Assembly: GCA_949077355.1 (NCBI GenBank)
Contig: CARUQW010000013.1
Location: 1 to 30,203 of the forward strand
Direction: 5' to 3'
Source: an uncultured Clostridia bacterium
Lineage (GTDB): Bacteria; Bacillota; Clostridia; TANB77; CAG-508
Length of the DNA stretch: 30,203 nt
Part shown: positions 16,819 through 25,348 of the stretch, in pieces
Position numbering within the stretch: the stretch's first letter is position 1
How the letters are laid out: the number at the start of each line of letters is the position of its first letter
The notes under the pieces: generated by a model
Databases searched by the model: none
What the model saw: the letters and a program-made list of their open reading frames with translations, nothing else
What the model was told of the DNA's origin: nothing
Position numbers and translations under genes: made by a program

Positions 16819-19101
16819 ATGAAAAATCAGAAAAAGATAACTGTGAAGAATGCCGATAATAAAGTAATAAAAATAAAAACTGGATTCGAATCTAAAAATT
16901 TAGTTCATACTCCTAAATTACGTACATTATTAATTGTTACTGTTATTATCTTTATTCTTTTAACAATTAGAATTGGTTTTATCCAATTTGTACAGGGTAA
17001 CTTTTTAAAGGAAAAAGCTTATCAACAACAAACAATTAATCAAATTATTAGCCCCAAACGTGGTAATATTTATGATTCCACTGGCAAAGCTCTTGCTATT
17101 GGTGCACAAGTAGATACCATCACCATTAATCCAACCAAAATAAAAAAAGATGATGAAGTAACTACCAAGGATTATAAAGAAAAAATTGCAAAGGGCTTAT
17201 CCGATATTTTTGAATTAAATTATGATGAAGTTTTGAAGAAAGTAAGTAGCAATTCAAAAGTAGAAACAATTATAAAAAAAGTAGAACAAGAAAAAGTCGA
17301 ACAATTGAAAAAGTGGATGGAAGAAAATAAAATTACAGTTGGCATTAATATAGATGAAGATACGAAAAGATATTATCCTTATAGTACAGTTGCTTCTAAT
17401 GTAATTGGTTTTTGTGGTAATGATAATCAAGGTTTAAGTGGTATTGAATCAAAATGGGGATCTGTACTAACTGGTACTCCTGGTAAGATTGTAAGTTCTA
17501 AAGGAAGTGACCAACGAGAAATTCCAAATGCAGAAGAAACTTATATCTCTGCTGAGAATGGAAGTGATTTAACACTTACCATCGATTTGAACATTCAATC
17601 CATTGTAGAAAAATATTTAAAACAAGCTGTTGAAGAAAATGAATGTAATAGGGGTGGAAATGTTATTGCAATGGATCCCAAAACTGGTGATATTCTTGCT
17701 ATGGCTTCTTATCCGAATTATGATTTAAATTCTCCTTATACACCAAATGAAGTCTTGGCTAAAACTTATGATTCTCTTTCAACAGAAGAAAAAAGCATTG
17801 CTTTGTCTCAAATGTGGATTAATAAATCTGTTGGAGAAACCTATGAACCTGGTTCTACCTTTAAAGTAATAACTGCCTCTGTTGCTTTAGAAGAAAATAT
17901 TACTTCTACTGATGTTGCTGATGATTTCTATTGCAAAGGATATGAAGAAGTTGCTGATAGGCACATTAAATGTTGGGCACCTACTCCTCATGGTGTACAA
18001 AGTTTAAGAAAATCTCTATGTAATTCTTGCAACCCAGCTTTCATGCAATTGGGAAAAAGAATTGGACCTTCTACCTTATACAAATATTATGATGCTTTTG
18101 GTTTATTTAACTCCACAAATTCTGGGTTATATGGTGAACAAAGTAGTATATTTTATGCTTTAGACAAAGTTGGTGAGGTTGAACTTGCCACCATGTCATT
18201 TGGCCAAAGAATTAATGTTACTCCACTTCAAATGGTTACTGCTATTTCATGTGTTGCTAATGATGGTATTTTGATGAAACCTCGTATTGTAAAAGAAATT
18301 AAAAATACCGATACCAATACCACAACAGAAGTCCCTGTTACACAAGTTAGACAAGTCATTTCAAAACAAACTTCTAAAGAAGTTAAGTCTTTAATGGAAT
18401 CTGTTGTAACAGAAGGCTCTGGTAGACATGCTGCTGTAACAGGCTATTCAATTGGAGGTAAAACTGGTACTTCTGAGCCAACAGAAGCAAATGTTGATGA
18501 AGGATATGTGGCTTCTTATGTTGCTATTTCTCCTGTAGAAGATACGCAAATCACTTTACTTCTTACTTTGTATGACCCAAAAGGAAAAAATGGTCATCAA
18601 GGTGGTCAAGTTGCTGGACCGGTTGTTTCTCAAATGTTGTCTGAAATTTTACCTTATTTAGGAGTTCCTTCTGATGAAGACGCTTCTAGCAATAAAAACC
18701 CAAGTAACTCAATTGTTGTACCTGATATCAGAAACAAAACAGTTGCTGAAGCTGAAAAAATATTAAAAGCATCTGGTTTCACTACTAAAGTATATGTAAA
18801 TGGAGACCCAAATACAATTTTAGTATCGGATCAAAATCCAAAACCTGGTAATTCACTTCTAAAAGGCTCTATCATTGTTCTTTATGGTGAAGGAAATAGT
18901 GTCTCCACTTCTATTACAGTACCAGATCTAAAAGGTATGAATGCTTCTGAAGCTATTAATGCTCTGAAGTCTAAAAATTTAAACATTAATATAGAAGGTT
19001 CTGGTATTGTAACTTCACAAGATTACACAACAGGTGAACAGGTTCCAGAAGGCACTATTATAAAAACAACCTTAAAACAAACCTTAACACAAGCTCATTA
19101 A
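16819..19101 (+). CDS. class B penicillin-binding protein with two PASTA domains (SpoVD-like paralogue)
   Basis: A 760-residue transpeptidase closely related to the interrupted spoVD product; for example both share INIDEDTKRYYPYST and GFCG.DNQGL. One membrane helix lies at about 33-55, followed by the dimerisation domain and a transpeptidase domain with STFK (Ser346), SCN and KTG. Two PASTA domains begin near VVPDIRNKTVAEAEKIL and TVPDLKGMNASEAINAL. The start is taken at 16819, 9 nt after AAAAGGA. It is isolated from the dcw cluster and is the only plus-strand cell-wall synthase here. It may be the vegetative division PBP or a sporulation enzyme; with spoVD split by the element it is the intact copy available in the window. 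Confidence 0.9.
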   Translation: MKNQKKITVKNADNKVIKIKTGFESKNLVHTPKLRTLLIVTVIIFILLTIRIGFIQFVQGNFLKEKAYQQQTINQIISPKRGNIYDSTGKALAIGAQVDTITINPTKIKKDDEVTTKDYKEKIAKGLSDIFELNYDEVLKKVSSNSKVETIIKKVEQEKVEQLKKWMEENKITVGINIDEDTKRYYPYSTVASNVIGFCGNDNQGLSGIESKWGSVLTGTPGKIVSSKGSDQREIPNAEETYISAENGSDLTLTIDLNIQSIVEKYLKQAVEENECNRGGNVIAMDPKTGDILAMASYPNYDLNSPYTPNEVLAKTYDSLSTEEKSIALSQMWINKSVGETYEPGSTFKVITASVALEENITSTDVADDFYCKGYEEVADRHIKCWAPTPHGVQSLRKSLCNSCNPAFMQLGKRIGPSTLYKYYDAFGLFNSTNSGLYGEQSSIFYALDKVGEVELATMSFGQRINVTPLQMVTAISCVANDGILMKPRIVKEIKNTDTNTTTEVPVTQVRQVISKQTSKEVKSLMESVVTEGSGRHAAVTGYSIGGKTGTSEPTEANVDEGYVASYVAISPVEDTQITLLLTLYDPKGKNGHQGGQVAGPVVSQMLSEILPYLGVPSDEDASSNKNPSNSIVVPDIRNKTVAEAEKILKASGFTTKVYVNGDPNTILVSDQNPKPGNSLLKGSIIVLYGEGNSVSTSITVPDLKGMNASEAINALKSKNLNINIEGSGIVTSQDYTTGEQVPEGTIIKTTLKQTLTQAH

Positions 19102-19117
19102 TTTATATTACTTTTCT

Positions 19118-19152
19118 AAAAAGTTTATCTATTTTACTAGATAAACTTTTTT
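19118..19152. terminator. bidirectional terminator between PBP and Rpn genes
   Basis: AAAAAGTTTATCTA and TAGATAAACTTTTT arms with a 6-nt loop, T-rich on both strands, between converging genes. Confidence 0.85.
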
Positions 19153-19775
19153 TATTCCATTACTTCATTTTTCCAATAATAATCTAATAAATCATCTAAC
19201 TTTTTAATTTTATCAAATTTTTCAAAAATCTTTTGTATTTCTCTATCTGATTTTCCGCACAAATACATCATCCAAGCTATTTTTTTGTCAATTCTATTAT
19301 CCTCATTATGATGAAATTTTGGTAGTTCCACTACATATAACTCAATTTTATTTTCTGTTTTAGATGGTATCATAATTCTGCTGAAATAATCATCCGATTT
19401 CAAATAATTGAAATCAAGTAAATTAATCGTAATTGTCTTGGCAATGGTTCTATTTTCCTCATACTCTAATTGATTAGCATGTATTTGTGCATAATATAAC
19501 AGCATCTTATTTTGTGCATAATAACCATCAATAAATTGGATTCCAATATTTGCTTCTTCCTCGTTTTTCATTTTTATTCGTACATCTGCAATTCCAAAGT
19601 TTTCTTCTGCTGGCAAATTTCTGGATTTTGTTTCTAAATATGGATTTAATTTTATCTCTTGAATCTTAATTTTTAAAAAAGTCTCTATAAAATCTTGTAT
19701 GATATCTAAATTTTCTTTTGAATTTAAAATTTTTCTTAATACTCTATTACTTTTTGATACAAATTTTCTATTCAT
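19152..19775 (-). CDS. Rpn / PD-(D/E)XK-family putative nuclease, possibly inactive
   Basis: A 207-residue protein of the PDDEXK_2 (Rpn, recombination-promoting nuclease / putative transposase) family, common in gut Clostridia. The usual core is D...(E)xQ. Here FGIADVRIKM carries the Asp near residue 65, but the next strand reads NIGIQF where the family normally has NIEIQ, so the catalytic Glu appears to be Gly. The C-terminus has the usual helical segment (DKKIAWMMYLCG). It stands alone between two terminators. These genes multiply and decay often, so this may be an old copy; the frame is still open. Confidence 0.75.
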   Translation of the reverse strand: MNRKFVSKSNRVLRKILNSKENLDIIQDFIETFLKIKIQEIKLNPYLETKSRNLPAEENFGIADVRIKMKNEEEANIGIQFIDGYYAQNKMLLYYAQIHANQLEYEENRTIAKTITINLLDFNYLKSDDYFSRIMIPSKTENKIELYVVELPKFHHNEDNRIDKKIAWMMYLCGKSDREIQKIFEKFDKIKKLDDLLDYYWKNEVME

Positions 19776-19917
19776 ATACTTCTTTTAGTGCACTAACAGT
19801 GTTCCCTCCTTATGTCATTTAATAAATTATATAATTTACTAAAGTATAATTTCTTGTCCAGAAAATGTCAATAGATTTTTTCGAATTCCTTTTGCTTTTC
19901 ACCGCATTTTTCGACAA

Positions 19918-19952
19918 AAAAGAATGAATTCTTTTTCTAAAATTCATTCTTT
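19918..19952. terminator. terminator downstream of walR
   Basis: AAAGAATGAATT and AATTCATTCTTT arms. On the minus strand a TTTTTT run follows. The 19776-19917 spacer shows no gene. Confidence 0.75.
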
Positions 19953-19966
19953 AAACAGTTTACTTA

Positions 19967-20707
19967 TTATCTTGATGCAATATAGTAACCTACTCCCCTT
20001 TTTGTAATTAATATTTTAGGAATCGATGTATCTTTTTCTATTTTCTCTCTAATTCTTCTTACTGTTACATCTACAGTTCTAATATCTCCATAATATTCAT
20101 ATCCCCAAACTTTTTCTAATAGAGTTTCTCTTGTTATTACTTGTTCTGGTTGAGATGCTAAAAATTTCAATACTTCAAATTCCCTTAACGTTAAATCGAT
20201 AATTTCACCTCTAACTTTAACTTCAAATTTGTCTAAATCTAACTCTAAATCTCCTACCTCAATCTTGCTTTCTTTTTTCTTCTCTTGGCTAGCTATTTCT
20301 ACCTCTCGATTCGTTGAAACAGCTTCTACTTTTCTTAAATTTGCTTTTACTCTTGCTACCAATTCTCTTACACTAAAAGGTTTGGTAATATAATCATCTG
20401 CTCCTAATTCTAAACCTAAGATTTTATCAATTTCTCCATCTTTTGCTGTTAACATAAGAACTGGTACGTTTAAAGAATTCTTAATTCTTTTACATACAGA
20501 TAATCCATCTAGTTTTGGAAGCATAATATCCAATAAAATTAAATCTGGCTTTTGTTCTAAAGCTATGTTAATAGCTGACATTCCGTCAGACGCCTCAATG
20601 GTTTTATATCCTTCTTTTTCCAAATTATATACTAATATATCTCTAATTGGTGGTTCATCATCCACAATTAGAATTGTTTTTACATCTCTTCCCATTTCTT
20701 CTTCCAC
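19967..20707 (-). CDS. walR: OmpR-family response regulator, WalR-like
   Basis: A 246-residue regulator. The receiver domain (about 10-122) has acidic DDE, phosphoacceptor Asp in LILLDIMLPK, Thr in LMLTAKD and Lys in YITKPFS. A charged linker (about 128-148) leads to a winged-helix DNA-binding domain with the WalR-like block FLASQPEQVITRETLLEKVW and YYGDIRTVDVT. WalR (YycF) controls cell-wall hydrolase genes in Bacillota. The partner kinase WalK normally follows in an operon, but here a terminator and an unrelated gene follow. PhoP is the alternative assignment. The start is GTG at 20707 after AAAGGCGG; an ATG four codons later is possible. Confidence 0.82.
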   Translation of the reverse strand: MEEEMGRDVKTILIVDDEPPIRDILVYNLEKEGYKTIEASDGMSAINIALEQKPDLILLDIMLPKLDGLSVCKRIKNSLNVPVLMLTAKDGEIDKILGLELGADDYITKPFSVRELVARVKANLRKVEAVSTNREVEIASQEKKKESKIEVGDLELDLDKFEVKVRGEIIDLTLREFEVLKFLASQPEQVITRETLLEKVWGYEYYGDIRTVDVTVRRIREKIEKDTSIPKILITKRGVGYYIASR

Positions 20708-20753
20708 AAAAATTCCGCCTTTCTAATTCTTATAGCATTATTTTTATAATTTA

Positions 20754-20782
20754 TTTATATCATAATTCAATCAATTATACAA
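20754..20782 (-). promoter_or_regulatory. predicted walR promoter
   Basis: -35 TTGTAT (20777-20782), 17-bp spacer, -10 TATAAA (20754-20759). Just upstream an inverted repeat (TTTTAAGAT...ATCTTAAAA, about 20786-20814) might be an operator. Confidence 0.5.
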
Positions 20783-20869
20783 GTTTTTTTAAGATTTATT
20801 ATGATAATCTTAAAAGTTTATTTATTCTTTATGCCACAACCTAAAAAACAAATAAACTTTCATTGCCAT

Positions 20870-21946
20870 TTAAAATAAAACTATTTTTCCGCCACCTAGA
20901 ACAACACTATCTTCATCATAAAAAACAATAGATTGACCTGGTGTAATAGCTCTCTGTTCGCTGTCAAATATTACTCTAGTTTTCTCTTCCTCTATATAAA
21001 CCACACAATCCGCTTCTTTTGCTCGGTATCTAACTTTTGCTTTACATTTAATTGGTTCCTTAAAATTATTAGCAATCATCCAATTTAGTTCTTCTACATA
21101 CAATTGTCTTCCATATAATTCTTTTTCTGATCCAACAACTACTTGATTTTTCTCTTTATTCAATTCTAATACATATAATGGTTCTTGATAGGAAATTCGC
21201 AAGCCTTTTCTTTGTCCTATTGTATAATGTATGAGCCCTTGATGTTGTCCTAGAACCTTTCCATTTTTTAATACAATACTTCCTTTTTTCTCTTGATACT
21301 TTCCATATTTTTTTAAAAAGCTTTGATAATTATCATTTGGAACAAAACAAATTTCTTGACTATCTTTTTTATGTGCCACTGCCAAATTATTTTCTTCCGC
21401 TATTTTTCTAGTATCTTCTTTGTTTAAATAGTCTTGTAATGGAAATATAATATGTGCTAATTCCTCTTTTGGTATTGTATATAAAAAATAGGTCTGATCT
21501 TTTTTTTCTTCTTTTGATTTTTTTAATACATATTGTTGGTATCTATTAGAAAATTCAATACTAGCATAGTGTCCAGTAGCAATATAATCACATTCTAGTT
21601 CTTTCGCTTTTTGATAAAAAGTCCCAAATTTTAAATATCGATTACATTCTATACATGGATTTGGAGTTCTTGCTTCCTTATATTCTTGAATAAAATTATC
21701 CACTACTTTTTCTTTAAATTCTTGTTTACAATTAATTGTATAATGTGGAATTCCTAATTTATCACAAACTCTTTTTGCATCATAAATAGCTTGATTTCCA
21801 CAACAGCTACTTTCTTCTTCTGATTCACTTGGTTCCCACAACTTCATTGTACAGCCAATTACTTCATATCCTTGTTTTTGTAATAAAACAGCTGACACCG
21901 AACTGTCAACTCCTCCACTCATACCTAACAACACTTTCTTTTTCAT
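20870..21946 (-). CDS. mnmA: tRNA-specific 2-thiouridylase
   Basis: MnmA makes 2-thiouridine at wobble U34 of Lys, Glu and Gln tRNAs, using ATP and sulfur from a cysteine desulfurase. The PP-loop SGGVDSS is at residues 10-16. The catalytic cysteines lie in NPCIECN (about 103) and SQEICFV (about 198), and the C-terminal barrel has TIGQRKGL and ITPGQS. At 358 residues it is full length. It is the last gene of aspS-TSCPD-mnmA, 12 bp after the TSCPD gene. U34 thiolation affects decoding accuracy and frame maintenance, which is worth noting beside the proposed CGG recoding, though no link is shown. Confidence 0.96.
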   Translation of the reverse strand: MKKKVLLGMSGGVDSSVSAVLLQKQGYEVIGCTMKLWEPSESEEESSCCGNQAIYDAKRVCDKLGIPHYTINCKQEFKEKVVDNFIQEYKEARTPNPCIECNRYLKFGTFYQKAKELECDYIATGHYASIEFSNRYQQYVLKKSKEEKKDQTYFLYTIPKEELAHIIFPLQDYLNKEDTRKIAEENNLAVAHKKDSQEICFVPNDNYQSFLKKYGKYQEKKGSIVLKNGKVLGQHQGLIHYTIGQRKGLRISYQEPLYVLELNKEKNQVVVGSEKELYGRQLYVEELNWMIANNFKEPIKCKAKVRYRAKEADCVVYIEEEKTRVIFDSEQRAITPGQSIVFYDEDSVVLGGGKIVLF

Positions 21947-21958
21947 TTTCTACGCTTC

Positions 21959-22216
21959 CTATTTTAATTTACTTTTCGCTTCTTCTAGAGCAATAGCAAG
22001 TTGGTCTGGACAAGAAGTTCCTCTATATCCACAAGGTATTCCCTTCAATCTTTCAATTGCTTCATCAATTTTCATTCCTTGAATCAAATTAGAAACACCT
22101 ACTGTATTTCCAGCACAACCTCCAACAATTGTAACTTTTTTTACAATATCTCCATCTAATTCTATTATCATTTCTTGTGAACAAACCCTATCACTTGGTA
22201 TATATCTATATTCCAT
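21959..22216 (-). CDS. TSCPD-domain protein (TIGR03905 type)
   Basis: An 85-residue protein with the family blocks VGGCAGNTVGVS, CGYRGTSCPDQLA and conserved cysteines (Cys12, 34, 62, 69). This small protein recurs in Clostridia; its biochemical role is unknown to me, although TSCPD domains are found at the C-terminus of ribonucleotide reductases. It lies between aspS and mnmA and is probably co-transcribed. The ATG follows AGGAGGAG. Confidence 0.85.
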   Translation of the reverse strand: MEYRYIPSDRVCSQEMIIELDGDIVKKVTIVGGCAGNTVGVSNLIQGMKIDEAIERLKGIPCGYRGTSCPDQLAIALEEAKSKLK

Positions 22217-22233
22217 TTTCTCCTCCTAGTAGG

Positions 22234-22257
22234 GATTAGAGGGTTTTTCCTCTAATC
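22234..22257 (-). other. hairpin at the aspS stop codon
   Basis: GATTAGAGG and CCTCTAATC arms. The aspS stop (TAG) lies in the stem. On the minus strand no T run follows, so this is more likely an mRNA-processing or coupling stem than a terminator. Confidence 0.45.
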
Positions 22258-24001
22258 GCCTTTTTTTAATTGAATGTGTACATCATCTAATTGTTGCTTA
22301 GTTACAACTGATGGTGCACGCATTAATAAATCTCTTGCTTTTTTATTTTTTGGAAATGCTATGATTTCTCTTATATTTTGTGTATTAGCTATTAACATAG
22401 CTATTCTATCAACACCTGCTGCTGCTCCTGCATGTGGTGGTGTTCCATATTGGAAAGCATTATATAAAGCTCCAAATCTATTTTTCACATCTTCTTCTGA
22501 ATATCCTGCTATTTCAAATGCTTTCACCATAATTTCTGGATTATGATTTCTAACAGCTCCTGATGCCATCTCATAGCCATTGCATACTAAATCATATTGA
22601 TAAGCTAAAATATCTAACGGATTTTTCGTTTTTAATGCCTCTAGTCCTCCTTGTGGCATAGAAAATGGATTATGACTAAAGTCTATTGTTCCCTCATCTG
22701 ATAATTCATACATTGGGAAATCAACAATGAAACAGAATTTATAGATATCTTTTTCAATTAAGTCTAATCTCTTACCTAATTCAATTCGAACTAGTCCTGC
22801 TATTTTTTGTGCTTTTTCTAATTCATCAGCAATAAAGAAAATAGCTGAATTTTTTTCTACGTTATATTTTCCTTGTAATTTTTCTTTGATTTCTTCTGTT
22901 ATGAATTTAGCAATTCCTCCTGTAATTTCTCCATTTTCTTCCCTTTTGATCCATGCTAAACCTTTGGCACCTACTTCATCAGTTGTCGCAAATTCTCCCA
23001 TTTTGTCAAAGAATTTTCTTCCTTGTACTGCTCCATTTGGTACAACAATTGCTTTGATGGTTTTTCCTTTGAACGCATTGAAATCAGAACTTTCAAATAC
23101 TTTTGTTACATCTTGAATCACTAGTGGATTTCTTAAGTCCGGTTTATCAATTCCATATTTTTCCATAGCCTCTTTATATGGAATACGTATAAATGGTCCT
23201 TCTTCCACTTTCCAATCTGTGAACTTTTTAAAAGTATGTGGTACAACTTCTTCTATTACTTTGAAAACATCCTCTTGGGTTGCAAAACTCATTTCAAAGT
23301 CTAATTGATAGAATTCTCCTGGTGCTCTATCTGCACGTGGATCTTCATCTCGAAAACATGGTGCAATTTGATAATATTGATTAAAACCAGACACCATTAA
23401 TAATTGTTTAAATTGTTGTGGAGCTTGTGGTAAAGCATAAAATTCTCCTGGATTAATTCTACTTGGTACTAAATAGTCCCTTGCTCCTTCTGGTGAAGAA
23501 TTAGCTAAAATTGGTGTTTGAATTTCTGTGAAATCTAATTCGTCCATTCTATTTCTTAATGTTTTTAAAATTTTAGAACGAAGCAATATATTATTGTGTA
23601 AGGTTTCATTTCTTAAATCTAAAAATCGGTATTCTAATCTTAAATCTTCTCTTACTTCTTGGTCTGTATTGATTTCAAATGGTAAGATATTTTTACATTT
23701 TCCTAATACTTCTACTTGATTGGCAACTACCTCAATTTCTCCTGTTGAAATTTTGGTATTTTTGCTTGTTCTTTCCACAACTTTTCCGTGAAATGTGGAT
23801 ACAACTTTCTGTATTGAATTGTTTTGCTTGTTCTTGTAATTTTTCATCATTTATAACAATTTGTGTAATCCCAAATTCATCTCTTAAATCGATAAAAATC
23901 ATACCACCTAAGTCTCTGATTTTTTGTATCCATCCACTTAATTCTACTACTTCTCCTATGTGATTTCTGTTCAATTCTCCGCATGTTTTAGTTCTGTACA
24001 T
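22252..24001 (-). CDS. aspS: aspartyl-tRNA synthetase, read through a CGG +1 shift
   Basis: AspRS charges tRNA-Asp and is essential. The anticodon-binding OB domain occupies about residues 1-105, followed by the class II core with motif 2 FRDEDPRADRAPGEFYQLDFE split around residue 200 and motif 3 GVDRIAML near the end. The frame breaks at codon 72, an in-frame CGG (23786-23788). Skipping its C gives CIHIS-GKVVERTSKN, restoring the OB-fold strand; the Gly matches the VKGTVV and VTGTV forms I recall from B. subtilis and E. coli. The product is then 582 residues, a normal length. Without the shift neither half could work. The start is placed at 24001 (MYRTKTCGEL), 8 nt after GGAGG, rather than the ATG two codons upstream. 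It leads the aspS-TSCPD-mnmA operon. Confidence 0.9.
23786..23788 (-). other. candidate +1 recoding site CGG-A in aspS
   Basis: The zero frame is TCA CGG AAA and runs about 18 codons to a stop. Skipping C gives TCA, GGA AAA GTT GTG GAA (S-GKVVE). No homopolymer lies at the break, so a routine homopolymer error does not explain it. Confidence 0.7.
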
Positions 24002-24034
24002 TTTCATTTCCTCCGCTTATTTTTTACTTTCTCT

Positions 24035-24063
24035 ATGTTACCACATTTTAGGATATTTTTCAA
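24035..24063 (-). promoter_or_regulatory. predicted aspS promoter
   Basis: -35 TTGAAA (24058-24063), 17-bp spacer, -10 TAACAT (24035-24040) on the minus strand. Confidence 0.6.
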
Positions 24064-24068
24064 TAATT

Positions 24069-24227
24069 TTAATACAAAACAGGATATTTTAACTTTTCAT
24101 CTATTTTCCAATTTAAGTGTGTAGTAGTACTTCCTTGTGCACTAACCCACTTATTCAGCTTTGTTACCAAATCTCCTTCATAGTCAGATTCTTCTGATGT
24201 ATCATTCGTATAAGTAAAAAATGTATA
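24069..24227 (-). pseudogene. C-terminal remnant of a surface protein
   Basis: The 342-bp gap between aspS and the HD-GYP gene holds an open stretch of 52 codons with no usable start, reading ...DYEGDLVTKLNKWVSAQ...TTTHLNWKIDEKLKYPVL. The pattern LNxWV...LxWK....YPVL is like the ends of GLUG- or repeat-type surface proteins. It is bounded upstream by a stop, so it is a fragment. The function call is tentative. Confidence 0.4.
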
Positions 24228-24291
24228 TTATTGAAACACATCTCTACATAAAATATCTTAGTCCGAAAACTATGAATATTTAAAATAAGAC

Positions 24292-24320
24292 TTGCGATTT
24301 TCATTTCTTAATGCTATGAT
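24292..24320 (+). promoter_or_regulatory. predicted promoter of the HD-GYP gene
   Basis: -35 TTGCGA (24292-24297), 17-bp spacer, -10 TATGAT (24315-24320), followed by AAAGGAG 10 nt before the ATG. Confidence 0.7.
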
Positions 24321-24349
24321 AAAGAAAAATACAAAGGAGAATCATTTCT

Positions 24350-25294
24350 ATGCGTTACGAATTTAACTTTTATGATAGCACAAACCTAAAATCTTATAAT
24401 TTAAATGAAAGTATGCGATATCAACTAAATATGCTAGATCAATTAGATGTATTTACAAGAAAACATTGTGAAAATGTCGCCAATTTAACTTGTAGATTGT
24501 GTGAATATCTTCACTGTAATAAGAAATTCACTGAATATTGCACTATCTGCGCTTATCTACACGATATTGGGAAATTATTCATTCCTGCTAACATTTTACA
24601 GAAACCTGGAAAACTAACAGATGAAGAATATAAAATCATGAAAACCCACACTACTATTGGACATCAAATATGTATGAAAGATTTAAAATTAAGGCCTTAT
24701 GCTGCTGGTGCTTTATATCATCATGAAGCTTTAAATGGAAGTGGTTACCCACAAGGATTAACCAAAAAAGATATTCCATACGAAGGTCAAATCATTCGAG
24801 TTGCTGATGAATATGATGCAATCGTTAGTAAAAGGCAATACAAATCACACATTGGAATTTCCGATACACTAAAAATATTAATCGAAAATACAAAACCCAA
24901 TTCTAATTTAGCAAAATCAGATGCGCTCAGCCAAATTTCTGAAAACACTCGTCTTGGTAAAAACAATCCTATTATTGTAAGAACCTTATTTAAAGTTGTT
25001 ATTGATGATATCGAATATGAAATTTACTGTACACAACAATATGTTAATGAATTAAAAGAAGAAATAAAGAGATTTGAACAAATAGAACAATATAAAGAAA
25101 AAATGGAAAAAGCCAAAAAAGAAAAAGATAAAAATTATTATTATGAAGGTATTAAAATGTTACTACGAAATAATGAGACAATCGAGAATTACACATCTTT
25201 TTATGAGCAATATAAAACTGCCTATGACAATAGAAAAGCTATCATTGATAACCTTTATAAAGAAATAAAAGTCATAAAAAAATTAAAAGTTTAA
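24350..25294 (+). CDS. HD-GYP domain phosphodiesterase
   Basis: A 314-residue cytoplasmic protein. The HD-GYP domain (about 30-190) has H in TRKHCENV, the metal motif LHDIGK, THTTIGHQ, HHEALNGSGYPQG (the GYP signature) and VADEYDAI. Such proteins usually degrade cyclic di-GMP, lowering it to affect motility, adhesion or sporulation. There is no receiver or other sensory domain at the N-terminus. The C-terminal third (about 200-314) is strongly helical and lysine/glutamate-rich (coiled coil). It is monocistronic on the plus strand, ending at the long inverted repeat at 25299. Confidence 0.88.
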   Translation: MRYEFNFYDSTNLKSYNLNESMRYQLNMLDQLDVFTRKHCENVANLTCRLCEYLHCNKKFTEYCTICAYLHDIGKLFIPANILQKPGKLTDEEYKIMKTHTTIGHQICMKDLKLRPYAAGALYHHEALNGSGYPQGLTKKDIPYEGQIIRVADEYDAIVSKRQYKSHIGISDTLKILIENTKPNSNLAKSDALSQISENTRLGKNNPIIVRTLFKVVIDDIEYEIYCTQQYVNELKEEIKRFEQIEQYKEKMEKAKKEKDKNYYYEGIKMLLRNNETIENYTSFYEQYKTAYDNRKAIIDNLYKEIKVIKKLKV

Positions 25295-25298
25295 AATA

Positions 25299-25344
25299 AT
25301 TTTGGGGACGGAGGGACGTTCTTTAATCCCTCCGTCCCCAAAAT
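25299..25344. repeat. 18-bp perfect inverted repeat (REP-like), also acting as terminator
   Basis: The arms ATTTTGGGGACGGAGGGA (25299-25316) and its exact complement (25327-25344) have a 10-nt loop. It is far more GC-rich than its surroundings. It lies between the converging HD-GYP and mazF stops. One arm plus flank recurs as 21 identical bases at 16708-16728. Confidence 0.75.
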
Positions 25345-25348
25345 CATT

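Noticed and set aside
1557..23788. Four frame breaks as ordinary sequencing or assembly errors
   Set aside because: Random errors would not all fall on an otherwise unused codon with the same base to skip and GGA next. Three of the four have no homopolymer. A systematic platform error at this motif is not fully excluded, but the many out-of-frame CGGA copies (for example AAC GGA at 2980, GAC GGA at 4256) show no such error.
1557..23788. CGG reassigned to another amino acid
   Set aside because: Reassignment changes a residue, not the frame. Here the frame must shift by one base for the homologous sequence to continue.
24069..24227. Fragment as a real small gene
   Set aside because: No start codon with a ribosome site in frame, and its upstream end is a stop.
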